DNA of 64,000 nt from Sideroxydans sp. CL21 (GTDB lineage Bacteria > Pseudomonadota > Gammaproteobacteria > Burkholderiales > Gallionellaceae): positions 2,926,501 through 2,990,500 of the forward strand of contig NZ_LR699166.1 in assembly GCF_902459525.1 (NCBI RefSeq). The letters are read 5' to 3'. Under the pieces are notes generated by a model. It was not told the DNA's origin. It made no database searches and saw only the letters and a list, made by a program, of their open reading frames with translations. Position 1 is the stretch's first letter, and each line of letters starts with the position of its first letter. This document shows, one piece after another, positions 27,185 through 36,010 of this stretch. A program made the translations under genes and the position numbers.

Positions 27185-28804
27185 TCATTTTCCCGGCTTG
27201 CAATCCTCACATGCAGTGTCTTTAGTGCCTGCATCTTTACGATTCCACCAGCCTCCGCCCAATGCCTGATAGAGCGCAGCCGTGTCGCCGAAGCGACTGG
27301 TTTGAGCCTGGATGAGATTGATCACGGCCTGCTGGTAATTTTGTTCGGCCAGCAGCTGCGTTTGATAACTCACATTGCCTTCCTCGAATTGCTTGCGGGT
27401 GAGATCACGGGCCGATAGCATGGCTTGTTCCGTCCTCGATGCAGCCTTCAGTGTGTCGGCATCCGATTGTATGGTGTAAAGCGTATCGGCAACATTCTGC
27501 AGGGCGCTGATGACGGTGCCGCGATACTGGGCACCGGCCTGGATCAGCGCCTGCTCTGCCGCATGCGATCTGGCACGCAGCGTTCCGCCGTCAAAAATGG
27601 TCTGGGTGACACTGGCGGCCAGATTGAAGAATCCGCCCCCGCTGCGGAACATCCAGCTCGGGGTATCTGCCATTCCGCCCACATCGGCCGTTACCGCGAA
27701 CTGCGGCAATCTGTTGGCAATCGCCACCCCCGCCTGTGCGCTTGCAAAATGCAGCTGTTCTTCCGCTGCACGGACATCGGGACGTTGCTCGACGATCCGG
27801 GAAGGCAAACTCAGCGGCAGCTCTTGCGGCAGATGCAATTCGGAAAGTTCGAACTTCTCTTCCACATCTTCATTCGGCAAATTGCCCGCCAAGGCGCGGA
27901 TCAGGTCACGCGTTTGCTCCAACTGCTTCTTGAGCGGGATCAGCGCTTGCTCGGTCTGCGCCAGCGCAGATTCCTGCAGCGCAACATCCAGTTCGGAGAC
28001 ATCTCCCAACTGGAGCTGCTTCTTCACGATTTCCAGATTTTCCCGGTTGATGCCGACGATCTTGTCCATCGCTGCAATCTGGGCGCGCAAGGAAGCCTCC
28101 TGCACGGCGGCAGCCACAATATTTGAAGCCAGCGTGATATAGGTCGCCTCCAACTGAAACTTCTGCATATCCTTCTGCGCTTCGGCAGATTCAACCAGTC
28201 TTTTGTTGAGGCCGAACACATCCGGCACAAAGCCCAGGGATAATTGCGCGACATGGAAGTTGTAGTAAGCCGGTCCGTTGTACGGGGCAGGACCAGCGGG
28301 ATTCGAATAGGTCTGAATAACGTTGCCATTGCCCTGCACTCCCGGCGAGTTTCCACCCATATTCCCGGCAAGTTTGTTGCGGGACGGAGAGTAGCCGGCA
28401 CCGACAGTGGGATAGTAAAAGCCCCGTTGCGCAATGACATTTTCCTGCGCCTGTTTCAGTGCCGCTTGGGCAGCTTCTATATTGGGATTCGCTTTGAATG
28501 AGCGCTGGATCAAGGAATTGATCCGGGGAGATTGAAACAGCGTCCACCAGTCAAACGGGATATCCGCCTTGGTATTGAAGCGTTGCGACTCACCTGCCTG
28601 CACCGGTGCGGACGCTGTTGCTTCGGTTACTGCGCCGGTCGGTGCATAAGCGTTGGCACGGGGTGCATCCGGCCTCTTGAAATCGGGACCTACGGCACAG
28701 CCTGCTGCCAGAACAAGGGGTAGCAAAGCCAAGTACCGGCAGAGTCGGCCGGTATCGCCAGACAACGGAAATTTGCAGCTCTCAGGCCGAAATACGAATT
28801 TCAT
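27185..28804 (-). CDS. Outer-membrane efflux lipoprotein (NodT/TolC family)
   Basis: The 539-residue protein is the outer-membrane channel of the tripartite efflux system encoded here. It has a lipobox 'LAAGC' at about residues 32-36 followed by 'AVGPDFKRP', the usual start of mature NodT-type factors, then the two OEP repeats with long coiled-coil helices (for example 'AEEQLHFASAQAGVAIANRL'). Its start overlaps the RND pump stop by four bases. Which substrate the system exports cannot be read from this subunit. Confidence 0.92.
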   Translation of the reverse strand: MKFVFRPESCKFPLSGDTGRLCRYLALLPLVLAAGCAVGPDFKRPDAPRANAYAPTGAVTEATASAPVQAGESQRFNTKADIPFDWWTLFQSPRINSLIQRSFKANPNIEAAQAALKQAQENVIAQRGFYYPTVGAGYSPSRNKLAGNMGGNSPGVQGNGNVIQTYSNPAGPAPYNGPAYYNFHVAQLSLGFVPDVFGLNKRLVESAEAQKDMQKFQLEATYITLASNIVAAAVQEASLRAQIAAMDKIVGINRENLEIVKKQLQLGDVSELDVALQESALAQTEQALIPLKKQLEQTRDLIRALAGNLPNEDVEEKFELSELHLPQELPLSLPSRIVEQRPDVRAAEEQLHFASAQAGVAIANRLPQFAVTADVGGMADTPSWMFRSGGGFFNLAASVTQTIFDGGTLRARSHAAEQALIQAGAQYRGTVISALQNVADTLYTIQSDADTLKAASRTEQAMLSARDLTRKQFEEGNVSYQTQLLAEQNYQQAVINLIQAQTSRFGDTAALYQALGGGWWNRKDAGTKDTACEDCKPGK

Positions 28805-31800
28805 CGTGCTTCTCCCGAATCCACAGCAGTCTTGATCTCAGGCAAAGATTTACGCCTGGAGAACAAATCAATCAGCAAAGGCAGGATGATTAAGATCAGC
28901 ACCGGCGCCAACAGGATGCCTCCCACCACCACAAGCGCGAGCGGTTTTTGTACCTGCGAACCTATCCCGGTTGAAAAAGCCGCCGGCAATAAGCCGACGC
29001 ATGCCGCGCTGCATGTCATCATCACGGGGCGCAGTCTGGTATGGCAGGAATGAAGAATCGCCTGCGAGCGCCCCATCCCGGCCTCAAGCATCTGGTTGAA
29101 ATAGGTCAGCACGATGATCCCTTCCATGACCGAGATACCGAACAAGCCGATAAATCCGATTGCCGCGGACACGCTGAACGAGGTGCCGGATAGATAGAGT
29201 GCAAAAATTCCGCCGATCAATGCCATCGGCATCACGCTGGCAGCCAGCAAGGTATCGGCAATCGAATTGAAATTGAAAAACAGCAGCAACAAGATGAGCC
29301 CCAGACTCAGGGGAACGACAATTTTCAGGCGCGCTATCGCATCTTCCAGCTGACCGAATTCACCCACCCATTCCAGCCGGTAACCGCTCGGAAGATTGAC
29401 CTGTTCTGCCACTTTGCGTTGCGCTTCCATCACCGCACTGCCCAGATCGCGGCCGCGCACGCTGAATTTGATCGGTATGTAGCGTTCCTGTTTTTCCCGG
29501 TAGATGAAGGATGCGCCGGAAACCAGATTCACCTTGGCAACATCGGTTAGCGGAATCTGGACAACTCCGTTGCCGTTCGGATTTGGCGCGCCTATGGTGA
29601 TGCGCCTGATCGAGGCCAGGCTTTGGCGATAATTGGGCGCCAAACGTACCACCATCGGAAAGTTGCGGTCGCTGCCGTCCTCGTACAAATTCCCCGCCGC
29701 TTGGCCTCCTATGGCTGCCTGCACCGTTGCATTAATGTCTCCCGGAGCCAAGCCGTACCGTGCCGCACGCCCACGGTCAATGTCGATCTTGACGGTCGGC
29801 TGACCGAGCGCTTTGAAAATCGACAAATCGGTAATTCCTGGCACCGTAGACATCACCGTTTGAATCTGCTGTGCGGTTTTTTCCAGGCTTGCCAAATCGT
29901 TACCGTACAACTTGACCGAATTCTGTCCCTTGACCCCTGACGAAGCCTCTTCCACGTTGTCTTCGATATATTGCGAAAAGTTGAATTCAACGCCGGGGAA
30001 TTCCGCCTGCATCCTTGAGCTGATTTCCTCGGTCAGCTTTTCCTTGTCCACGCCTTTCGGCCATGTGTCGAATGGATTCAGCGGCACGAAGAATTCCGCA
30101 TTGAAAAAACCGGTCGCATCGGTTCCGTCATCCGGTCGTCCATCTTGTGAAATGACAGTTTTCACTTCGGGATAATTTTTAAGCAAGGTACGCATGCGAT
30201 TGACGTAGGCGTTACCCTCTTCCAGCGAAATCGAGTCGGGCATCGATGCGCGTATCCACATATTGCCTTCTTCGAGCTTGGGCAAGAACTCCAGCCCCAA
30301 GGAATGCACGGCAAAACCCGCGATAATCACCAGCAGCGCAGCGCCGGACAGCATCAGTATCCGGTTAAGCAGGGCAAACTCGATCAGCGGTGTGTAGGCG
30401 CGCCGCATCCACCGTACCGCGATCGTTTCGGTCTCGGTGACATGTGCCGGCAACAGCAGGGAGCTCAATGCGGGCGATACCGTGAAAGTGGCGATCAGGC
30501 CGCCGACGATGGCATAGGCATAAGTCGAGGCCATCGGCCCGAAAATGTGTCCCTCGACACCGCTCAGGGTAAACAGCGGGATGAATCCGGCAATGATGAT
30601 GGCTGCGGAAAAGAATATCGACCGGTTCACTTCGGTGGCGGCATAGGCAATGTGCGCCATTTTTCCGTGCAGCGAAGTATCCGGAAATATGTGCTGCATG
30701 AAGAGCGGCGTGCCCGCTTCCCGCTCTTCTTTGCTTTCCGCAAGATGGCGGAAAATATTTTCCACCATGATCACCGTCGCATCGACGATCAGCCCGAAAT
30801 CGATCGCTCCCACCGACAGCAGGTTGGCCGATTCGCCGCGTATCGTCATGATGATGATCGCAAAGAACATGGCGAACGGAATCGTCGCGCTGACGATAAT
30901 CGCACTGCGCAGGTTGCCCAGGAACACCCATTGCACAATAAATATCAGCACGATGCCGAATATCAGGTTCTCCAGGACGGTATGCGTGGTGATGCCGATC
31001 AACTCGCTGCGGTCGTAGATCCGTTCGATATGCACGCCCGGCGGCAATATTCCCGATTTGTTGATGTTTTCAAGCTCGGCTTCCACGCGCTGGATTGTCG
31101 GGGTGCTTTGCTCGCCGCGCCGCATCAGGACAATGCCCTGCACGATGTCGTCATCGTTATCGTTGCCCGCAATTCCCAAGCGCGGCAGGTTGTTGACGCT
31201 GACGGTTGCAATATCGCCGATCAGCACAGGCGCGCCGTTATTCGACACCAGCATCGTGTTGCGTATGTCTTCCATCGAATGAATCAATCCGACACCGCGC
31301 ACCACCGCCGCCTGTGCTCCGAAATTGACGGTTTGTCCACCGACATTGATGTTGCTGTTGTTGAGCGCCTGCAGTACCAGCGGTATGGTCAGTCCATAGC
31401 GGGCCAGCTTGGCCTGATCGATGGTGATCTCGTAATCCTTGGTCTTGCCGCCCCAGCCGTTGACATCGATCACGCCGGGCACAGCCTTGAAGCGGCGCTC
31501 CAGCATCCAGTCCTCGATCGTTTTCAAATCCTGCACCGAGTATCCCGGCGGGCCATACACGCGGTAGCGCAGTATCTCGCCTATCGGGCTGGTCGGTGAT
31601 ATTTGCGGCATGACGCCATTGGGCAGCGGCGGCAATTGGGACAGCCGGTTGAGGATCAGCTGCTCGGCATCCTTGTACGTCAGGTCGTAGGTGAATTGCA
31701 CCTTGACGTCGGAAAGTCCGAACAACGAAATAGTGCGTACCGTCGTTACGTGCGGGATGCCAGCCAGTTGAATCTCGAGCGGGATCGTGATGTAGCGCTC

Positions 31801-31980
31801 AATCTCTTCGGCAGACTGACCGCTGCTCTGGGTAATGATATCGACCAGCGGCGGAACAGGATCCGGGTACGCCTCGATATTCAGCCTGATAAAGCTGGCG
31901 ATTCCCACGGCAAGCAGGAACACCAGCATGATGATGACCGCAATCCGCTGCTTGAGCGCGAAGACAACGACACGATTCAT
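28801..31980 (-). CDS. RND efflux pump, heavy-metal-efflux (HME) type
   Basis: A 1059-residue inner-membrane proton antiporter of the RND superfamily. The TM4 signature 'DFGLIVDATVIMVEN' matches the HME/CzcA form (DFG...D...VEN), not the drug-exporting HAE1 form. The start 'RVVVFALKQRIAVIIMLVFL' and 'LEFLPKLEEGNMWIR' also fit HME pumps. Twelve membrane segments and two large periplasmic loops are apparent. It sits between adaptor and outer-membrane genes, with a two-component system facing away. CusA-type methionine clusters for Cu/Ag are not obvious; the substrate is therefore open. Confidence 0.93.
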   Translation of the reverse strand: MNRVVVFALKQRIAVIIMLVFLLAVGIASFIRLNIEAYPDPVPPLVDIITQSSGQSAEEIERYITIPLEIQLAGIPHVTTVRTISLFGLSDVKVQFTYDLTYKDAEQLILNRLSQLPPLPNGVMPQISPTSPIGEILRYRVYGPPGYSVQDLKTIEDWMLERRFKAVPGVIDVNGWGGKTKDYEITIDQAKLARYGLTIPLVLQALNNSNINVGGQTVNFGAQAAVVRGVGLIHSMEDIRNTMLVSNNGAPVLIGDIATVSVNNLPRLGIAGNDNDDDIVQGIVLMRRGEQSTPTIQRVEAELENINKSGILPPGVHIERIYDRSELIGITTHTVLENLIFGIVLIFIVQWVFLGNLRSAIIVSATIPFAMFFAIIIMTIRGESANLLSVGAIDFGLIVDATVIMVENIFRHLAESKEEREAGTPLFMQHIFPDTSLHGKMAHIAYAATEVNRSIFFSAAIIIAGFIPLFTLSGVEGHIFGPMASTYAYAIVGGLIATFTVSPALSSLLLPAHVTETETIAVRWMRRAYTPLIEFALLNRILMLSGAALLVIIAGFAVHSLGLEFLPKLEEGNMWIRASMPDSISLEEGNAYVNRMRTLLKNYPEVKTVISQDGRPDDGTDATGFFNAEFFVPLNPFDTWPKGVDKEKLTEEISSRMQAEFPGVEFNFSQYIEDNVEEASSGVKGQNSVKLYGNDLASLEKTAQQIQTVMSTVPGITDLSIFKALGQPTVKIDIDRGRAARYGLAPGDINATVQAAIGGQAAGNLYEDGSDRNFPMVVRLAPNYRQSLASIRRITIGAPNPNGNGVVQIPLTDVAKVNLVSGASFIYREKQERYIPIKFSVRGRDLGSAVMEAQRKVAEQVNLPSGYRLEWVGEFGQLEDAIARLKIVVPLSLGLILLLLFFNFNSIADTLLAASVMPMALIGGIFALYLSGTSFSVSAAIGFIGLFGISVMEGIIVLTYFNQMLEAGMGRSQAILHSCHTRLRPVMMTCSAACVGLLPAAFSTGIGSQVQKPLALVVVGGILLAPVLILIILPLLIDLFSRRKSLPEIKTAVDSGEAR

Positions 31981-31982
31981 TG

Positions 31983-33215
31983 TCAGTTCCCTTCGGCTGC
32001 GCGGTCGATGAATAGTGCGCCACGAGTGACGATCTTGTCCCCGGCCGTCAGGCCGGAAGTTACCTCAAGCATGTCGCCGGTCACTCTTCCCACACGAATT
32101 GGCCGTACGACCAAAGTGCCGTCGTCGTTTGCAGCGAATACATGCGCCTCGCTTCCCTCGTACACGACTGCGCTTTGAGGTATTCCTATCGAGCTCACCT
32201 CATTGCTGGTGACGATATTGAAACTGGCGAACATCATCGGCTTCAGCGCACCATCGCCATTCCTGATTTCGGCGCGCACCGGCAACCGATGCGTGTTCGG
32301 ATCGACCGCCGGAGCGACCCATGAGATTTTTGCCCGGAAAATCCGTTCGGGCATGGCCAGAACATGCACTTCCACCGCCTGGCCGACTCGCATCAGCGGC
32401 GCATCATCCTCTCTCACATTGGCAACCAGCCACACTGTGGACAGATTGCCGATCGTAAATACAGGGTTGCCTGCGCCCGCAGACACGCTTTGAATGTTCT
32501 GCCCGAGTCCGACCTGGCGTTGAATGACGGTACCGGACACCGGCGCACGTACCGGTACTTCCGGACTGACACCGGATGCGTTTTTCTCATTCTCAAGGGC
32601 ATTGATTTCACTATCCGATTTACCCAGTATGCGCAGCTGATTCTGCACAGCCTGCAGATTGCTTTCGGCGGCAGTCAGATCGGCCTGGCTTTGCAGCCAG
32701 TCTTTCAGGGCCGCCGCTTTCGCCTCATAGAGCCCATGCAGGCGCTTTTCTGTCGCGGTAGCCAGGTTTAACTGCGCACGGGCATTGATCAGATTGCTGC
32801 GCGCCTGTGCAAATTCTGAAGCGGCCACGGTCATGAGCGGATCGCCTTTGCGGACCGCATCGCCGAGTTTTGCCATGACACGAGTGACTTGGCCGGAAAA
32901 CGGAGAAAATACCGGGGTCGTGGTGTCATCGTCATAGGCGATGACACCATCGGTAATCTGCTCGCTGCGGAAACTCATCGTCTGGACAGGAGCGATCTTG
33001 AGATTTTCCAGCTGCGACTTGGTCGCGATGAAAGTGCCGGGTGGTGCCGCAAGCACAGGCTGCGGTGCCTGCTTGCTGGTCAGATAATTGATTCCATAAA
33101 CCCCTGCAAAAAGGAACAGCGCCATGCCGACGACAATCAGAATCTGCGTTTTTTGAGGCAAGCCCTGTGCCCTGCGCATGATTTTGTTGGCGGGTTTGTC
33201 AGTGTGACTGGTCAT
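31983..33215 (-). CDS. RND periplasmic adaptor (membrane fusion protein)
   Basis: A 410-residue adaptor linking pump and outer-membrane channel. It has an N-terminal membrane anchor (about 23-44, 'QTQILIVVGMALFLFAGVYG' region), a lipoyl/biotinyl-like half motif 'FSGQVTRVMAKLGDAVRKGD', a helical hairpin (about 130-190), the second lipoyl half 'VRAPVSGTVIQRQVGLGQNI' and a beta-barrel domain. It resembles the CusB/CzcB class. No N-terminal His-rich or Met-rich metal-binding region is visible. It is the promoter-proximal gene of the efflux operon, 2 bp from the pump gene. Confidence 0.92.
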   Translation of the reverse strand: MTSHTDKPANKIMRRAQGLPQKTQILIVVGMALFLFAGVYGINYLTSKQAPQPVLAAPPGTFIATKSQLENLKIAPVQTMSFRSEQITDGVIAYDDDTTTPVFSPFSGQVTRVMAKLGDAVRKGDPLMTVAASEFAQARSNLINARAQLNLATATEKRLHGLYEAKAAALKDWLQSQADLTAAESNLQAVQNQLRILGKSDSEINALENEKNASGVSPEVPVRAPVSGTVIQRQVGLGQNIQSVSAGAGNPVFTIGNLSTVWLVANVREDDAPLMRVGQAVEVHVLAMPERIFRAKISWVAPAVDPNTHRLPVRAEIRNGDGALKPMMFASFNIVTSNEVSSIGIPQSAVVYEGSEAHVFAANDDGTLVVRPIRVGRVTGDMLEVTSGLTAGDKIVTRGALFIDRAAEGN

Positions 33216-33447
33216 GTTATTTTTTTCTGGAGTTTGGCGCGCGCTAAACCGCAGGCGCTGAATTGGGAAACCTGTAGCAGTCTAAATGAGCAACCTTGCA
33301 GGATGCTGTACCCAACCTTTCAGGAAGCTGACAACGCCGGGTTTCTTTGTAAACAACTTCTTTATGATGTATTTTCCCGAAGTTGCACGGGTAAACTATT
33401 GACGGAACCAGAGCAGGTAGCAGGCAAAAAACCAGACGGAGTTGTCA

Positions 33448-34131
33448 GTGCGCATATTATTGGTGGAAGACGATCCATCGTTGGGAGAGACTACGGCTCG
33501 GGCGTTACGCTCCCAGAGTTGGGCTGTGGATTGGCTGAGTAACGGGGAGTCCATTCCCAATGCAGTCAAGCTGGTAACTTACGATCTGGTGGTGCTGGAT
33601 GTGGGATTGCCCGGTATCGATGGTTTCGAGGCGTTGCGACGCCTGCGCAGTGAAAGCAAGGGCATGCCCATCCTGATGCTTACGGCAAGGGATGCTGTAG
33701 AAGATCGCGTGCATGGCCTCCAGTTGGGCGCTGACGATTACCTTGTGAAGCCGTTTGCCTTGACCGAGTTGCTGGCGCGCATTCAGGCGCTCACCCGGCG
33801 CTTTCATGCGCGCCAGCATAATGAATTGCACCTGGGCTCATTGCGGCTGGATTTGATTGCCAAACGGGCCTTTTTGGCCGACAAGCCGATAGAGCTGTTG
33901 CCCCGGGAATGGGCAGTGCTCGTATATCTTCTGAATAATATAGGCAAGGTGGTCAGCAAGGAACAGATTCTGGAGGCGATTTCGGGATGGGATGAAACGC
34001 CATCGGGCAACGCAATTGAAGTTTATGTTTCGCGTTTGCGCACCAAACTTTCCAATACCGGTATTTCCATTCGGGCGATTCGCGGCTTTGGCTACCTGGT
34101 GGAGGAGTCGGCCCATGATACCCAGCCTTAA
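33448..34131 (+). CDS. OmpR-family response regulator
   Basis: The 227-residue regulator has a receiver domain (1-115: acidic pair in 'LVEDDPS', acceptor Asp in 'VVLDVGLPG', Lys in 'YLVKPFALTEL') and a winged-helix DNA-binding domain (about 130-220, 'EVYVSRLRTKL'). I chose GTG at 33448 because a GGAG lies six bases upstream; a TTG two codons earlier would touch that ribosome site. It is divergent from the efflux operon across 232 bp and overlaps the kinase gene by 17 bp, so control of the efflux genes is likely. Confidence 0.92.
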   Translation: MRILLVEDDPSLGETTARALRSQSWAVDWLSNGESIPNAVKLVTYDLVVLDVGLPGIDGFEALRRLRSESKGMPILMLTARDAVEDRVHGLQLGADDYLVKPFALTELLARIQALTRRFHARQHNELHLGSLRLDLIAKRAFLADKPIELLPREWAVLVYLLNNIGKVVSKEQILEAISGWDETPSGNAIEVYVSRLRTKLSNTGISIRAIRGFGYLVEESAHDTQP

Positions 34132-35479
34132 ACGGCAGTTGCTGCTCTGGCTGCTGGTGCCTCTGCTTGTAATCATGCCCATCGTGGCAGCAGTCCAGTA
34201 CGGGCTGGTGCTCATACCTGCACAACAGGAGATGGACCATCAACTTGGGGACTACGCCATCGCAGTGGCAAGAATCTTGAAAGTGGAAGATGGCCAGGTC
34301 CGCTTCGACATGACGCCGCAAACCGAACACCTGCTGCGCACGGACCAACTGGATACTGAATTCTTTCTGGTAATCGGCCCCGAGGGAAAAATCATTGCGG
34401 GAGATGCGGGGCTTAACACGTTCGAAGAGGAAATCTCCCCGGGGGAGTCACGATACGTGGATCGCCAGATCGGCGGCCGATCAATCCGCATGCTGATATA
34501 TGGCGTGGCCTGCGGGCCAAATACATGTCAAGTGCGCATCGCGGAAACGCTGGTCAAGCGGAACAAACTTCATCTTCAGGCACTCATCGCAACTTTTTTG
34601 TCGATTGTCGCATTGGGTCTGACCACTGCGGCAGTAGTACTGGTTGCCGTGCGTCACGGCTTGCGTCCCCTGCAGGAACTTCGCGCCCAGCTTGCGGAAC
34701 GCTCTCTCGACGACCTTCGTCCGCTGGACGTTCCCAAAATTCCGGGTGAAGTACAGCCTTTGGTGACCGCACTCAATCAGCTGTTCCATCGGTTGAACGA
34801 GGCAAGCAAAGCGCAAAAATCGTTTCTTGCCGACGCCGCCCACCAACTTCGCACCCCCCTGTCCGCTCTCCAGACCGAATCGGAACTGGCATTGCTGGAG
34901 CCTCATCCCGAGTCGTTGCATTCCACATTGGAACGCCTGAATCGCTCGGCCACTCGCGCGACCAAATTGGCGAACCAGCTTTTGACCATTGCCCGCGCCG
35001 ATCCGAGCGTTCAGATAAAGTCGGATTTCGCGCCCGTGGACTTGAAGGAAATTGCCTCCTGGGCTGCAAATGAATGGTCTCATCAGGCGATCATGTCGGG
35101 TGTCGATCTGGGATTTGAACTGGATACTGCCTTTGTGAATGGACAGACCGTTCTTCTGCAAGAAATGCTGTCAAATCTGATTCACAATTCCATAGAGCAT
35201 GCTGGCAAGAACGCCCGAATAACGGTTAGAACGTTTACCTCGGGGCACGCTTCAATCCTTGAAGTGGAAGATGACGGACCGGGAATCCCGGAGGATGACC
35301 GTGAAAAAGTGCTTCAGCGTTTTTTCCGCGGCCGCAATGCGAATGGAAGCGGAAGCGGGCTGGGACTGGCAATTGTCAGCGAGATCGCGCGCATTCACAG
35401 TGCAAGGGTTAATTTGGACCCCCCCGGCAATGGCAAAGGATTGCTCATTCGAATTTCCTTTGAGTCGGAACAATTCTAA
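34115..35479 (+). CDS. Sensor histidine kinase (TctE/QseC-like)
   Basis: A 454-residue membrane kinase with TM1 (about 9-30), a periplasmic 2CSK_N-like sensor domain and TM2 (about 152-175). A HAMP-like linker ('RHGLRPLQELRAQL') follows, then the H-box 'FLADAAHQLRTPLSALQTE' and an ATPase domain with 'LIHNSIEHAG', 'DDGPGIP' and 'GSGLGLAIV'. It pairs with the preceding response regulator. The sensor domain has no obvious metal-binding cluster, so the signal is unknown. Confidence 0.93.
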   Translation: MIPSLKRQLLLWLLVPLLVIMPIVAAVQYGLVLIPAQQEMDHQLGDYAIAVARILKVEDGQVRFDMTPQTEHLLRTDQLDTEFFLVIGPEGKIIAGDAGLNTFEEEISPGESRYVDRQIGGRSIRMLIYGVACGPNTCQVRIAETLVKRNKLHLQALIATFLSIVALGLTTAAVVLVAVRHGLRPLQELRAQLAERSLDDLRPLDVPKIPGEVQPLVTALNQLFHRLNEASKAQKSFLADAAHQLRTPLSALQTESELALLEPHPESLHSTLERLNRSATRATKLANQLLTIARADPSVQIKSDFAPVDLKEIASWAANEWSHQAIMSGVDLGFELDTAFVNGQTVLLQEMLSNLIHNSIEHAGKNARITVRTFTSGHASILEVEDDGPGIPEDDREKVLQRFFRGRNANGSGSGLGLAIVSEIARIHSARVNLDPPGNGKGLLIRISFESEQF

Positions 35480-35506
35480 GGCCGGACCAAACTCTTTCTC
35501 TGCCAT

Positions 35507-35543
35507 GTAGCAAGTCCCGGCATTAACCCGGCACCGTCGCTAC
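35507..35543. terminator. Possible bidirectional terminator
   Basis: Outer arms GTAGC (35507-35511) and GCTAC (35539-35543) enclose a smaller CCCGG pairing region, followed by AAAAA on the plus strand. It lies between the ends of the convergent kinase and DUF1854 genes and overlaps the latter's stop codon. The stem is short and interrupted, so this is tentative. Confidence 0.35.
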
Positions 35544-36010
35544 AAAAATCGATCCAGCAGTTTTCGGCTATGGTGATCCATGACGCCGATATTCCGGATC
35601 AGGAACGACACACCGTATCCGTCGGTGATCAGCAGCGTTGAATTTGTGAGGCGGCGGATGTGGTCCTCCGCTTTGAGCAGCAGTTCGGTATCGCCGCGAT
35701 TGGTCGAAATTTGCCACTTGCTCGGCGTGGCGAAGCTGGAGACTTGCCTGATGCGGGTGATTTCCGGCATGAATTCGCGCTGTGCAAGTTCGGCTTCGAT
35801 CAATGCGCGCATCGCTTCGGGCAGATCGCTTAACCTGCTTATCCATCGCAGCTCGTGCCCATCTTCGCCGAGCAATGACACCCCTTCTTCCGGTGCGCTG
35901 ATGGGAAAGGCGCGCACCGGGACGACACCTTCGTAAACGTCGCCTTCAGTACCGGCAAGCACAAGGCGGCCGGCTGCATTTCTAGTCAGCGTGAAGTCCT
36001 GATTGTTCAT
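35540..36010 (-). CDS. Cyanophycin-associated DUF1854 protein
   Basis: A 156-residue cytoplasmic protein of the DUF1854 family, recognised from 'GVVPVRAFPISAPEEGVSLL' and 'HELRWISRL'. In beta- and gammaproteobacteria this family sits with an ABC exporter beside cyanophycin synthetase genes. The biochemical role is unknown. The start overlaps the stop of the ABC transporter gene by four bases, which suggests the two act together. Confidence 0.85.
   Translation of the reverse strand: MNNQDFTLTRNAAGRLVLAGTEGDVYEGVVPVRAFPISAPEEGVSLLGEDGHELRWISRLSDLPEAMRALIEAELAQREFMPEITRIRQVSSFATPSKWQISTNRGDTELLLKAEDHIRRLTNSTLLITDGYGVSFLIRNIGVMDHHSRKLLDRFL

Noticed and set aside
30304-31599. Plus-strand frame opposite the RND pump
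   Set aside because: Arg/His/Gln-rich reverse-frame artefact inside a conserved pump gene.
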